A stretch of 64,000 nt of DNA from assembly GCA_028583605.1 (NCBI GenBank), contig CM053326.1:34504931-34568930 (forward strand), in the 5' to 3' direction. Both the position numbers and the translations under genes were made by a program. The notes beneath the pieces are model-generated. The model worked only from the letters and a program-made list of their open reading frames with translations. It was not told the origin of the DNA and did no database searches. Source of the DNA: Dastarcus helophoroides (Eukaryota > Arthropoda > Insecta > Coleoptera > Bothrideridae). Shown here piece by piece: positions 44,107-56,145 of this stretch; position 1 is the stretch's first letter; each line of letters opens with the position of its first letter.

Positions 44107-44448
44107 TGTAACGAAATGTAATTATAGAATTTAGAACCTAAGAAAATTTTCTAGAAAGATCTGATAAGGGAAAGCGGCCGCGATAATGAAGCAAACGGCA
44201 GATAAGCGTTCCAGAAATTTCGGCAAACGATAAGCCTTATCTGCTGTATTTTTCTAGAACCCTGAAGTAAAAACTATATAAGGCGGTCGCCTTCCCTCGA
44301 GTCAGTCAGTTAGTCAGTGAAGCTAGTTAGTCAAGTTAGAAGTCAATGAATAAGTTGGTGAATTGCAATCATAGTGTTCCGAGTTCAGTTGAGAAATAAA
44401 GTGTTTTACAATTCATGTGGTAATCATTCGAACCGATAACGCGCAACA
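44107..44448 (+). mobile_element. Solo LTR, probably Ty3/gypsy-type
   Basis: A 342 bp block begins TGTAACGAAATG and ends CGCGCAACA, in TG...CA form. It contains a TATA box (CTATATAAGG, about 44274-44283), a following CAGTCAGTTAGTCAGTGAAG initiator region, and AATAAA at 44395-44400, in the order promoter, start, poly(A) signal expected of an LTR. It is markedly richer in G/C than its flanks (GGAAAGCGGCCGCGATAATG). I see no matching target duplication and no second LTR, so solo LTR is an inference and the exact ends may be a few bases off. Confidence 0.65.
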
Positions 44449-44602
44449 ATATTTAATATTTTCTGACTATAGAAAAGGTGCCGATGTGCACCTCCCTGGG
44501 AAGCCTGGGCCCCGGTTCTAGCAAAAGTGCCATTTCTGTTAATTTAAGAGCAAATATACGGGAAACTAAGATATTGACACCACTATAAATAATTCTACGA
44601 TA

Positions 44603-45881
44603 CGAGGGCGGTTCATTAACTACCCGTGTTTGAAGACAGAGGACGTTCCTGAGTGAAGTTAGTGTTTTCATCGCGTGCTGCCATCTATCAGACGACGCTA
44701 ATACAAATTTCAGACTGATTGATAGGTTAGTTTCGATTTGGTAGCCATCCGAATCAGACGTGTTTCGTGATTTTCGCTAAGATGGAAAAAGAGCAGTATC
44801 GTTAGGTAATTCGCTTTTTGTTTTTGAATGGGAAAAAATGCGAGGAGGTAAAAGCAAAGTTGGATGCTGTTTATCGGGACACGTCGCCATCTATGACTAC
44901 AGTTAGATATTGGTTCAACGAATTTAAACGTGGGCGAACATCCGTTTTTGATGAGGAGCAACCAGGACGCCCAGCAGACGTGGTTACCGAGGAAATCATT
45001 GAAAAAGTCCACGACATGATTCTCGCTGATCGACGAACGAAAGTGCGCGAAGTAGCAAAGGCCGTAGGTGTGCTGACCGGAACGGCAATTAATATTTTAT
45101 ATGATAAGTTGGCGATAAAAAAATTGTCGGCCCGATGGGTGCCGCGATTGCTCACGCTGGACAACAAGCGGATGCGGCTGTTAACCTCGAAGCAGTGTTT
45201 GAGGCAATTTAAGCAAGATCCGAAGGACTTTTTGCGTCGAGTTGTCACCGTTGATGAAACCTGGATTCATCATTACACACCAGAAACTAAGCAACAATCA
45301 AAACAATGAATTTCTCCCGGTCAATCTGCACCAAAGAAGGCGAAGATGTTCCCATCGGCCGGTAAGGTCACGGCGACGATTTTTTGGAATGCGAAGGGCG
45401 TCATCCTTATGGTTTTTTTTAGAAAAAGGAAGAACGATCACTGGACAATACTACAGTGAGTTATTGGACCGCTTCGACAAAAAATTAAAGGAGACACGGC
45501 CGCATTTGGCGAAAAAGAAGGTGTTGTTTCATCACGATAACGCACCAGCACATTCATGTGGTGTTGTCGCCGCCAAACTGCATGATTGCATTATGAATCG
45601 CTGCCGCATCCCCCGTATTCACCCGATTTGGCTCCCTGCGACTTTTTCTTGTTCCCTAACATGAAGAAATGGCTCGCGGGAAAAAAATTTAGCTCAAACG
45701 AGGAAGTCATCGCCGAGACAGAGGCGTATTTTGGAGAATTCGACAAATCCTATTTTTTAAGTGGTTAAAAAAATGACCGGAACGTTGGGAGAAGTTGGGA
45801 CTATGTTGAAAGATAAAAAACATTTTTTTGAAAAAAGTGGTGTCTTTATTTATAACACGGCTACTTATTGAACCACCCTCG
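44603..45881 (+). mobile_element. mariner element, 1279 bp, both ends present
   Basis: Left end CGAGGGCGGTTCATTAACTA and right end, read inward, CGAGGGTGGTTCAATAAGTA are inverted repeats, flanked by TA (44601-44602 and 45882-45883). The length is that of a complete mariner. It is the best preserved DNA transposon in the window, with only a few visible lesions in its transposase gene. Confidence 0.92.
44782..45816 (+). pseudogene. mariner transposase, nearly full-length with few lesions
   Basis: Starts at ATG 44782 (MEKEQYR) with a TAG as codon 8. A long open stretch then runs to 45306 and covers the paired helix-turn-helix region (VRYWFNEFKRGRTSV, DEEQPGRPADVVTEEII) and the first catalytic block RRVVTVDETWIHHYTPETK. 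A TGA at 45307-45309, where this family has tryptophan, interrupts it. Then come SAGKVTATIFWNAKGVI, a frameshift near 45415-45425, the second block KVLFHHDNAPAHS (about 45520-45558), another shift near 45605, and the third block PPYSPDLAPCDFFLF. All three catalytic aspartates of the D,D34D set are present. It ends near 45816. Confidence 0.9.
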
Positions 45882-45883
45882 TA

Positions 45884-46407
45884 TGTTGTCTTGTGTTGTC
45901 TCCACGCAAAAGAATAAGCTTGCTGGACAGAATTAATTTTACTATAAATGGTTTTCCCTATCATTTGCTGATATTTGGCGTGTAGTTTACGATTACCGTA
46001 GGTTTCTTCTCCTTTTAGTAGTCGCGCACAACGTCCAAAGTTTCAGAAACCCTACGGATCCTTATTTTGATATTTTTGATGATTAAAAAAAACCAGTTCA
46101 TGATCTCAAAGCAAACTCAACGATAAAAAAAACCATAAAGTCCAATGTTGCGCAAGCTTCCTTGTCGAGTCCGCTATATTTTTAACTAAGAAAAAGCACA
46201 TCATAGGCAGCAAAAGCACATCATAGGCAGCCACGGACCTCTGACACTTACGTTATGAATCCCCTTGGGGTTTACGGACCCCGGGTTAAAAATTCCTGCC
46301 GTAGAAAATAAATTTTTGACAATTTATGATCTTTTACATACTAAAAAATTGGTTGCTCCCACATACAACATATACCTATATCAGGTGTAACAATATCATG
46401 GTATACC
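45884..46407. other. No gene; possible hAT right terminus at about 46298
   Basis: Bases 46215-46298 are G/C-richer and read inward from 46298 as CAGGAATTTTTAACCCGGGG, like the ends of some hAT elements. No left end was found. An 18 bp phrase (AAAGCACATCATAGGCAG) is repeated directly at 46194-46236. Confidence 0.4.
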
Positions 46408-47500
46408 CCTCTTTTTTTTTTCTTTTTAAGTTTAATCCACCGCAAAGGGCAACCCCATTATGGCTTCAAAGCACTACGAGTAGGGTGCAGAAACAAGGAT
46501 AAACCGCCTTCTTAAACAAGGAGTTCCATAGCTTGTAAGTACTATAAAAAAAAGAGTCTCGGTAGACAGAAGTCCTCACTGTGTCAAGCTGGACCCCACA
46601 GGAATTTGCTGTCTCCGACTGTCTTGTATGCCTCAAAAATCTTGCCCTTGGGGGGCGGAGGAGGTCAATCCATTAGTTCCTGCAAGCTTCTCCCATGATA
46701 GTACTTGTAGAAAAGAGACAAGTCACCAATCATCCTCCTATGCTCTAATGCTGTGAGAGAATCGGTCAAACTCTCATCATGAATAAGGCGAATCGCTCTT
46801 CTTTGAATTGAATCCAAAAGAGCTCAAGTATGCTTTGGGGCTGAACTTCAAACATGAGAACAGTATTCTATTCATGAAGAATAAACCGTATTCTAGTGTT
46901 GGCCTAACTTGAGCTTTGTATAGTGTGAGTAGCTGATGTGATGTGAAGTATTTTTTAGCTCTAAAAAGAAAGTCTAGCTTCTGAGAGGCGGACTTGGCAA
47001 TGGCGTGTACGTGATCGTCGCAAGAGAAGTTAGTGCTCGCATTCACTCCTAGGATAGACCGATTAGATCCCATCGGGAGGGTTTTACCGTTCATTAGTAT
47101 GTTTGTTGCATTATTCCTTGAGGTCCTCTTAGAGAAAACCGCGGCATGAGTTTTGAAGCATTGAATTCGACCAGCTTTTTCTTACTTCATTCCAGAATGA
47201 TTTCGAGATCTTGATTAATCATCTGTATCTGCTGTTCCTTTAGTCGATCTGAATCAGCGACGGATAATGGTTTGTCTGAGAAAAAAGAATGACACTAGGC
47301 TACTATCATCTGCTTAGGTGTATATCGGATTGGAAGTTGAAGCGAAGAGATCGTTTATGTGCAACAGAAACGGGTAGGAGACCGGCCAGAACTTTGAGGC
47401 ACCCTTGCATTAATCGCAAATATCTCGGATGAGATGCCATCGACGACGAGCTAAAGAAATCTGTGAGAAAATTGGATATCCAATGACAGATAAAATGAAG
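46408..47500 (-). mobile_element. CR1/Jockey-like LINE, 3' copy with poly(A)
   Basis: The minus-strand copy ends in a long A-run (T-run at 46409-46428 on the plus strand). Reading leftward from 47500 it gives RT palm sequence matching bases 1-260 of the window, then the RT thumb and C-terminus. The open part (47094-46777) encodes NGKTLPMGSNRSILGVNAST, HVHAIAKSASQKLDFLFRA and LYKAQVRPTLEYG. Multiple lesions; 5' truncated near 47500. Confidence 0.85.
46777..47094 (-). pseudogene. LINE RT thumb region fragment
   Basis: A 105-codon stretch corresponds to the region downstream of motif C in CR1/Jockey RTs (SILGVNAST, LDFLFRAKKYFTSHQLLTLY, VRPTLEYG). After a frame change the C-terminal segment continues (SLTDSLTALEH-like phrase near 46740, then LSLFYKYYHG). 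No catalytic motif lies in this part. Same family as 52300-52743. Confidence 0.8.
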
Positions 47501-49689
47501 ATGAAATTTTCCAATTTGCTCGCAAATTTGAACATTTTATCTTCATAAATCAAGAAAAAATAGGGGGATGTATCATGGTCCTGTTACACCCGCTATATGC
47601 ATTCAAAATTAATGTACAAAGTTTCTGGGTCGAAAAAAGGGAAACCATAAAGTAAAAATCTAGTATTCTAAAATGTCACAGATACATTTAAACAGAAGGT
47701 AGGAAGTTAAGTCATGTTAACATGTGTTTTTTACAAACGTTGCTATAAGATGTGTGTGCAAACCTGTTAGTAATACCAAGTTTTGTTAATTATAACATTG
47801 TAAATTGCTTCATTAGGATTTAGGAATTATCCTGCAGAGTTATAAATTGTAACACAACCTGGACCATGGAGAAGGAGGAGGATTTTATTTTGCAAGTCTG
47901 CCAGAACACCCGATCTCAGGCACTTCTCATTCCAACTTTATAGCAATTAAATCAGTCACGAACTGCCTCCGTTGGTATCGGGATAATTAATTAATTCTAG
48001 CCTGTCCCTCGCTTCACATTTATTTTACACATTCTACTTTACTTATAGGTATATAATTCTCATTTCACATGGAAAATATGTTCTCATTTATTTTACACAT
48101 ATTCTACTTACATCATGTGCTTTGAATAATAACATTATTTTCATTTAAGTAATTATTATTGAACCTAAACATGAGCATATCTTTTCAAATTATCCTTGGC
48201 GCCCATTTAATTTTATCGTGAAAAGGATAATTTACTAGTTGAAAAAACTTCAATGTGTGATAATTATTGTCCCAATACAATATCCGATTGTGTATATTTA
48301 AAACTAATTCTATATTTAATATATTAAACAACAATAAGAAGTCTACAGCTAGCTGCATATGTGTCTTACACTGATTTGTTATTTTAGAGATTACTTGCTG
48401 TTTATCGAGATGGTAAATTTCGATCCTTTTTTTATAGACGCGACTAAGAAAGTATATGTATTGTATAAAACTAGGGTTCAAAATAGTAATCAAAAATCTA
48501 GAATAATTCGCCCACTCATTGAAATTGTTCAGTATTCAGTTTGATAGTTATGTGGAAATCCGTTATTTCTCTAAATTTATGGGCATCGATATAATGTTTA
48601 AATTTAAACCGTCAACACGAAAAGTGAGAATTAATTATTTAATGCGGTATATACCTATAATTTCCATAATTAAATAATTGATTGCTTTCGTTACTCTGCA
48701 AATTACTTTCATCAGAAAATATATAAATATATCTAAAAACACATAATCTATGTATCAAAATCTGTCAAGCCACTTTCCGCTAATTTAGATTCGCTTTGAT
48801 AAACCACTGGTAAACATGAAAAAATTAACTTTAAAGAGATTTTGAAAGTAAACTTACCAATGTAACTCCTATAATTATGATCCAGTTTATATATCTAAGC
48901 ACAAATCTGAACAACAAATGTTTATTGTCAGCGCACAAAGGACATTTCAGAAAAAGTCAAAATTGCACATGTTGTCCAATAAATAAAATGCTGCATTATA
49001 AACCTCACTTTTAAACCGTCTTTTACACCTGGCGTTCACTAATGCTAACCTGTTGCAAGAAACAAACGAAATACCTGTATAGGTAAATCGTTCTGCCTCG
49101 GTGGTAGTCGTGAAGTACCCGCGGCTATAGTACCATAATGGTTCTCTCAATGGAATTTACTCTTCGGTATCTATTCTTTTTTTACGTTATAGCAATACAC
49201 TTTTGCTCTATGGATGTTATTATCTTACCCATCAAATTGGCTAATGCTAACGTTAGTTTTTGATGTGGACTTTCTTTGTTGTTTTAAAGACGTCGATGGT
49301 CGTGAAATTGATCTATTCATGCTCTTAACTGTAAACGTTTTAAATTAATTTTAATGACTTATCCGTTTTTTCAATACTTCCAAATTTATTTATAACTTCT
49401 GTTAGGAAGTTATATTTTTGGAAGTGATGGTGGCTGAGGGACGTTTTCACTTGTAATTTGCGATTTTTGAATAGTTTACACATAATAAATTGACAAAAGT
49501 CGTAAATTTGTGAAAGTCCAACAATATTTATCAAAAATTTCCCAAATGAATTGTTTTTCCAGTTACCCAAAATTTTCAAATTTCGAGAAAAATACAAATG
49601 AAAAACGGAATCAAAACCTTTTTTTGTTCTATACAAGATAGTTAAGAGAAATGTTTGGTGGCTATGTCAAAGTAGTAACGTCATTTTTT
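47501..49689. other. A/T-rich sequence with no gene seen
   Basis: No element ends or exons recognised. Open stretches at 48185-48493 and 49340-49636 (both minus) have no known motifs and A/T-driven composition. Bases 49080-49145 are G/C-richer but unassigned. Confidence 0.5.
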
Positions 49690-49835
49690 TATAAAAGGAC
49701 AGGCTGAAAAGTAATGCCACATATGCTTGTACAGCGCGGATGAAGTGACTTTCGGAAGCCCGTCAAGTAGAATGTGGAAGCGACATTTTCTCTCTAGACA
49801 TACGCGCAAATTTGAGGTTCTGAATTCATCTAGAA

Positions 49836-50150
49836 CAGGGATGAGCAAGACGCGGCCCGCCTAATATTTTTGTATGGCCCGCCTAAGCTTTACTGCTTTA
49901 CATAAAAATTTTAGAAAGAAAATATTAAACAATCTGGTAAAAAAAACTTTGAAAGGAAACATATCTTGCCAAAAAACACCGAAACATTTTCCATACTTGA
50001 GAAAACAAACTCCTTCAGATAAAGTAGTTATGGCCAGGAATTCAAAACTTAATAAACAAATTTGAAACGAGATTTAAAATACTTCGATCCGAAGAAATTG
50101 CTCGTAGTTTCAGTATTTCTTTTTAGTCATTTAATATAGTACACAAAAAC
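49836..50150 (+). mobile_element. hAT-type element, left end and transposase remnant
   Basis: CAGGGATGAGCAAGACGCGG at 49836 followed by GCCCGCC repeats is the kind of terminus found in several hAT families. ATCTAGAA directly before it would be the 8 bp target copy, but no right end with the same flank was found. A coding remnant lies just inside. The unit is interrupted near 50160 by what looks like another hAT end. Confidence 0.5.
49874..50130 (+). pseudogene. Possible hAT transposase fragment
   Basis: The open stretch 49874-50065 (MARLSFTALHKNFRKKILNN, then KVVMARNSKLNKQI) is followed after a frame change by NKFETRFKILRSEEIARSFS and ISF. The phrase with an acidic-aromatic F..RF.. pattern before a serine/phenylalanine end resembles the region before the dimerisation domain of GTF2IRD2/ZBED-like hAT transposases. 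Catalytic residues are not in this piece. The identification is tentative. Confidence 0.35.
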
Positions 50151-50159
50151 AGTTCCAAA

Positions 50160-50290
50160 CAGGGCTTCGAACCGATATTATTTTTGTTCCGATTTTCGGT
50201 TTTCGTTCCGGAAAAAAAAATTATATAGGTTCAGTTTCGGTTTTCGTTCCTACAAAAATAATGGTTTTTCCGGTTTTCGGTTTTTGGTTC
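50160..50290 (+). mobile_element. hAT-type terminus (CAGGGCTTCGAACCG)
   Basis: CAGGGCTTCGAACCG begins at 50160, followed by repeated GTTCCG/CGGTTTTCGG words, a pattern known from hAT ends in several animals. The 8 bp before it, GTTCCAAA, would be the target copy. The matching right end was not found. Confidence 0.45.
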
Positions 50291-52250
50291 AGCTCAGAGT
50301 GGCTCATTTTTAATTTTTTATTTAAAAGAAATAAAACATTTCGGGTAATCTCGAAACAAAAGTACAAATTTCAAAAAAGGGTATGAAATTTAGGAAAAAA
50401 AATCAAATTAAAATTTAAAATTTCGATTTAGATTGAAATTTCGAGTACAAAGTCAATTTTTTTAAAGAATGTAGAAACTGTAAACTTGTACTCTAACTTT
50501 TAGAATAAATAGAATTTGAAATAAAAAATTTTAGATTTCAAAATTTTGAGTTAAACTATTTAGAAATAATGTTTACATTTTTTAAGTTTAAACATAAATG
50601 TTTAGAAAAGTAATATATAAAGCAGAGTCACTATTTCCAAAAAATGTCTATATCTGAATTTGAAGTTAAATTTTCAGGAAAAGAAAATAACAATTTTAAA
50701 TTTTATAAATAATTCAAAATTAAAAAAAAATATTAAGTTGCAAAATTCCTACTTATACTAAGGATTTTAAGTTTCGAGAAGATACTCGAACAATTGAGTT
50801 GAAAGCCAAATTGTTATGATTAAAATGAAACCTTTAGAATTTTTTTTACATAAATTTAGTTTTTTTTGTTTTGACTACTTTCTTAAGAGTGTGGGTTAAA
50901 ACTTTACAATTTTTTTAATGTCGTGTTTTAGTTCAATATTTCTAGCAAATCATTTAAATTTATGGAAAACAATTGTACCGTTCTAGGAACTAAAATTTTG
51001 ATTCAATCAATGATCAAAGTTTGAAAAAACAAATATTTCATAAATAAAAGTTACTCAAGATTTCAACTATTTCTAGTAATTATGAGTCTTTTAAACATTC
51101 GAATTTAGAGATTACTGCGTAAATATTAAAAAAAGTCATAATTAAAAAAAAAGACAACATTTCATGTTTAAGTCGAAATTTTAGAAAAAAAATTGCAACT
51201 GAAATATTAAATTTTAAGAAAAATGTAAAAATTTCGAAAAAAAAAGTTAAATCTCTTTACTATCTGTTATCAAAATTTCGGATTCTATTTAGACATTTTC
51301 ACGTTTTTAGAAAATTTGGAGCAATCATTTCGAAGTTATTTTCGAAATTTTATTATGTTCTGAAGAATCCAAAATCTAAAATTTCAAATCCAAATTTGAA
51401 ATTTTAGCTTTTTTAAAATAAAAATAGCCTAAATTTAAAGAGAAAACTATCATCGTTTTTTGAAATGGTCAAATTTTGATGGAAACTGAAAAACGTTTGT
51501 CAAAGATTAAAATTTAATAACTAATGAGATTTCTATTTTTCTAGAAACTTTGAATTTTTAAGCAGATGTTGAGGATTCTTTTTATCAAAATTTCGAGCTA
51601 ACATTTTTAAATTTGGAAATTGATAAAAATGTTTCATAAACTTTTAAGTTTTTTTTACCAAAAGCTTTAAAGTTAAATCTCGTAAGTAATGAAGGTCGAA
51701 ATTTACTGATGAAAGTTAAAATTTTCTGATTAAGGTGAAATTTTGGTTTCTTTTTTTTTCGAAGTTTTAACCTTAGAACTCACAATTTCAAGAAAACTCA
51801 ACAGTTTGAAATTAAAGTCGAAATAAAGTCGATATTTTGATTCTAAAGTTGGAACTTTAGGAAAAAAGTAAAAATTTAAATTTAAAATTAAACATGTTGA
51901 CAGAGGACTCGAGCTTGAATAAAAACCAAATATTTTAAGAAACCTTTGTTATTTTCGATTTCAAAATTTAAAGCTACTAATAGCGTGGGTAAACTTCCAA
52001 ATTATAAAAAATCACTCTGAAAAAATTCAGGTTTCTTAGAAAGTTTGTAATAAAATGAAACCATTATTTACTAAAAAAATTCAAAATTTTGATTTTATTC
52101 TCGAAATTTTCGAAAACTTATCGAAATTTCATGTCTAAACTTGACTTTTACAAACTCGAAAATTTATAGCAAAACAAAATTATAAATTTAAAAAAAAAAT
52201 TGTTTCGATATTTACCCTAAATTTTTACTTTTTTATCCTTCGAATAAATG
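50291..52250. repeat. Degenerate A/T word-repeat array
   Basis: Repeated words such as AAATTTCGA, GAAATTTT and TTTAGAAAAA in both senses, no clean period by eye, no coding sequence. It ends at the poly(A) of a LINE 3' copy. Confidence 0.55.
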
Positions 52251-52800
52251 ATTTTTTTTTAAGTTTAATCCACTCGCAAAAGGTAACCCCATTATGCTTT
52301 CAAAGCACTGCGAGTAGCATGCGGAAACAAGGATAGATGGCGATGAACCACCTTCCTAAACAAGGATAGGTTGTAATTTTTGGGGAAAATTCCTTTCGGT
52401 AACAAGTTCCATAGAAAAAAGAATCTCCGTAGGCAGAAGTCCTCACTGTGTCAAGCTGGATCGCACAGGAATTTTCTGTCTCCGACTGTCTAGTACGCCT
52501 CAAGAATCTTGCCCTTGGGGGGATCAATACTATTAGTTCCTGCGAGCATCTTCCATGATAGTACTTGTAGAAAAGAGACAAGTCACCAACCATACACCTG
52601 TGCTCTAGTGCTTCGAGAGAATCGGTCAGACTCTCGTCGTCAATTAGGCGAATCGCTCTTCTTTGAGTTGAATCCAAGAAAGCTAAAGTGTGTTTTGGGG
52701 CTGAAAGGTTGTAATTTTTGGGAAAAATTCCTTTCGGTAACAAGTTCCATAACTTGGAAATTCTATAGAAAAAAGAGTCTCCGTGGACAGAAGTCCTCCT
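52251..52800 (-). mobile_element. CR1/Jockey-like LINE, 3' copy with internal duplication
   Basis: The plus-strand T-run (52251-52260) is the poly(A) of a minus-strand copy of the same family as 46408-47500. A segment of about 90 bp is present twice in direct order, at about 52367-52460 and 52705-52798 (both with TTGTAATTTTTGGG and CCTTTCGGTAACAAGTTCCA). The second one has a further GAAATTCTATAG insertion. This suggests two overlapping insertions or a tandem duplication. Confidence 0.85.
52300..52743 (-). pseudogene. LINE RT C-terminal segment
   Basis: A 147-codon open stretch on the minus strand includes AFLDSTQRRAIRLIDDESLT, DSLEALEHRCMVGDLSLFYK and YYHGRCSQELIVLIPPRARF, then TENSCAIQLDTVRTSAYGDS. 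This is the C-terminal end of CR1/Jockey-type RTs, downstream of the catalytic palm. The open frame crosses the internal duplication, so its beginning (about 52743-52700) repeats later sequence in the same frame. No catalytic residues lie here. Confidence 0.8.
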
Positions 52801-54075
52801 TTGAGTGTGATTTCGAAATTTTTCTCAAAAAATGTAAGTTTAAAAAGAAAAACAATACCACTTTTAAAAAATAAAGCTAAAGTTGTCAGAAAAGACGAAT
52901 TTTTAAAAAAAGGTCAAATCTTAAAAAATTTTAAAAGTTTCATAAAAAGTTAAATTTTCAAAAGAAAATAAGGATTTCGAAAAAAAATTTTAATTCTTAA
53001 AATGGTCGACATTTTCAATAATTTTGGGCATTGAATAAAAGACGAATTTTTGGAAAATATCGACATTTAAAATAAACTGCAGAGTTTTTAATTAAATTAT
53101 CAAAGAAGCTAAATTTTTTAAATATTGAAGAAAACTCAAAATTATTAAAAAATTCATAATTATCAAAAAAATTGAAATATGAAAAAGCAAAATTTTGAAA
53201 AAAATCGAAATTTTCAATAGTTCAAGTTCAAAAAGACTCTTTTCTTTTAACTCGAAGATTTATTTAAAAATGTTTTAAAAAATGTATAAATTAAGAAACA
53301 AAAAGTTCGAACTGTTAAAAAGAGTCAAGTTTCAAAAAGTCGAAATTTTGAAAAAAGTCGTAGTTTTAAAATGGAGATGGAATTTCTCGTAATATTAGTA
53401 AAAAATTTCAATAAAAGGTTTTAAGAAATATCTGACTTAAAATCAATTATAATTTTTATATAAAGGATCGACAGTTTGCACAAAAAATGTCAAAATTTTC
53501 AAAATAGTTGAAATAAAAAAAAATAGTCACAATTTTTAGTTTTCTAAAAATTTTAAATTTTGGAAAATGACTAAAATTTTGAAAAATTCGAATATTTGAA
53601 AAAGGTCGGAATTTTCAACAAAGTGGGAATTAAAATAAAAAAGCTCAAAATTTTGAAAAATAGATGACATTTAAATAAAAACCAGTCGAAATTATTAGGA
53701 ATCGAAATTTTCAATAAAAAAATTATAATTTTCCAAAAAAAATTATAAACAAAAATGAAATTTAGAAAAAAGTCGAAAATTTAAAAAGCCAAAGTCCAGC
53801 TTTGAAAAAAATTATATTTGCAGAAATAGTAAGAATTTTCAAATGATAAAAATAAAAAAGAAATTTAATAATTTTCAAAAAAAAAATACAAAAAAAAAAC
53901 AGAACACCGAAAAGTCTAAATACGAAAAGTCTAAATACGAAATACGAAAATACGTAAATTTTTAAAAGAGTATTTACAGTTTTTCCGAAAAGTCAATACT
54001 TAAAAATAAAATAAGGTCGAGATTACAAAAAAAATCTAAATTTTGCAATACAGTCGAAATTTGAAAAAAAAATCC
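52801..54075 (-). repeat. Degenerate A/T array, A-rich strand on top
   Basis: Dense repetition of AAAGTCGAAATTTTGAAAAA-like words, AAAATTTTCAAA and GGTCGAA. It is the reverse-complement form of the T-rich arrays at 30121-34720 and 56360-59100. Confidence 0.65.
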
Positions 54076-54084
54076 AAACTAAAC

Positions 54085-54128
54085 ATTGTCGCAGCACCCC
54101 CATTAGCTTTGACTACGAGCCGCCACTG
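54085..54128 (-). mobile_element. hAT-type right terminus (CAGTGGCGGCTCG)
   Basis: Read inward from 54128: CAGTGGCGGCTCGTAGTCAA, then GGGGGTGCTGCGAC. CAGTGGCGGCTCGT is a familiar hAT terminus in insects. It closes the A/T array on its left side. The flank ATTAAATT would be the 8 bp target copy. No left end was found. Confidence 0.5.
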
Positions 54129-56137
54129 ATTAAATTACTTCGTATTAAATAAAATTAGGAAAAATGAACATCTGTGTCGAGCATGCAAAGGATAGTTTCG
54201 ATTTCCCTCACAATGGAATAACGTTATACAAGATGATTAAAACACTTGACAATAATTTAAGAAAAAAAAATAGAAAAAGGTGCTTTGTTCTGGATACAGA
54301 ATAAGTAAAACATATTCATTTAAGTGCACCAAAAATAATTTAATTTTAGTAACAAAAAAAAACCTGTTTGCTTGGTCTGAATGGCATACATTAAAATTTG
54401 TAAACTACTATTGTATTGAGCTTTCGCAGCCATATTTACATAAAACAGATGTAAAAACTAGACTAATAATAATTTTAGTTTACAAATTATGAAAATGTTA
54501 TTTTTGATAATTACAATTAATTCGCAAATAAAAAAACAGTTGCATCATAGTTTTCACTTTTGTCAGCAGTCCCAATAACTGCCTGATTTATTTATTTTTG
54601 CGTTTGATAATCACAAAACTAGAGTGCACTATAAATCCCTTGTTTTTCTATGGAAGAGGTACTCATCCCATTTGTAAAAAAAAAGTCAGGGGTTAGTTAA
54701 TCACATTTTTAAAAACGTTTCAATAAACACAATTATACTTGTTATGATGAAGTTATGCTACCTAAAATCACTTTCACTTAAAAATATTCATGTTATTCAC
54801 AAATATAGCAAGATGTACGCATTAAAAGATGCTTTACGATAGGAACCTAAACTAAATGAAGATATCCACTTCTTAGCATATAAAGTTATGAAAGTGGCTA
54901 AATAAAGTTGTATTTTTTATCTATTTTTGGTGTCAGTTTATGTATATGATTCTAATGTAAATGCCAGTATAAAATTTCAGTTATTTTCTGGCGTATGCAT
55001 TGAAATAAAATACGACTATTGGTTTTGTCAGACTTCTTACTTTTGCATCTAATTAACTTCCGTAAAATAAAGAATATTTATTTATGCTGAAGATTAATTA
55101 TTTTTAGTTAATACTTATCATTAAATTAAGTTTGATGAATTCTGCGTTAGCCAACTGTTTTTAATTTATACAAGAAATATAAACCGAAAGAGTTTAAAGA
55201 TCTTGTGAGTGAAACGCAATATCTTTGGATATTGTGTATTCAGTTTTGTTATTGTACGTCGTAAAGATTTGGTTTTATAACTTTCACGTAGCGTAACTGC
55301 TTTTTTAATGATGACATTTTGTCACAGGCTGGTACTGTTACCAAATTATATCGATTTATTTTCAGATTTTCCAGATGTTTCTGCTTTTACGAGAATTCTT
55401 TTATAATTTTTACCGTATTTGTTTGATGATTACAATTACTCTTGGAAATTCATTCTTGTCACAGTAATCCATAGACTTGTTTTGCAGACCTATAGGTTTT
55501 AACAGGTACGAGCTGCTTACACACGAACTTCTTTTTAGGCCAATATAATTAAAAAGTGAAAAAAAAAACAAAGATACAAATCAGTTTAAAACCTAGTAGC
55601 ACGACGCCAACACTGATTGCCACTCCACTCAAAAAAGAATATTTAATTTTTACAAGTGACAAAGTCAAACGAATGTATCCTGGAAAGGTAAAGTGTGCAC
55701 TTTGAAGTGGATTTCAAAAACAAAAAATGTCTTTTTGTAGACGCCACACCGCCAATTAATTTGTAAAATTGTGCACACCTCTAAACTTAGTTTTACAGCT
55801 TCCAGTTAAATTTTCGATTTATTTTCGACATTTTAACTAAAAACTGGAAATTTTGCTTTCGGAAAAAGGTTGAAAATTTTGGTTACTAACTTTATAATGA
55901 AACATATGTTTCACACAAAATCACCCCTGATCATATTACGCTTTCTATATGATTGGCTGCAGTGGTTGAAAATAAAACTGTTTTGTTTTGGTAGGAAACA
56001 TCTTGTTTAAGCAACTTACTGCAAGGATTTAAAGGCCCAATTGTCAGGTAAGAGCCTGTAATCAATTTTTGTAGCATCTATTTCCATAACATTTAATTTC
56101 GGCGACTTATATTCATGGTATACCGCTATATTGAATG
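54129..56137. other. A/T-rich sequence with no gene seen
   Basis: Looks like unique intron sequence. No repeats, exons or element ends recognised. An open stretch at 54280-54492 (plus) has no known motif. Confidence 0.5.
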
Positions 56138-56145
56138 GTCTATAG

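Noticed and set aside
44871..45248. 125-codon open stretch on the minus strand
   Set aside because: Antisense shadow of the mariner transposase at 44782-45816.
49697..49720. ACAGGCTGAAAAGTAATGCC as a mariner terminus
   Set aside because: It resembles some mariner ends, but no opposite end or transposase follows before a hAT-type end begins at 49836.
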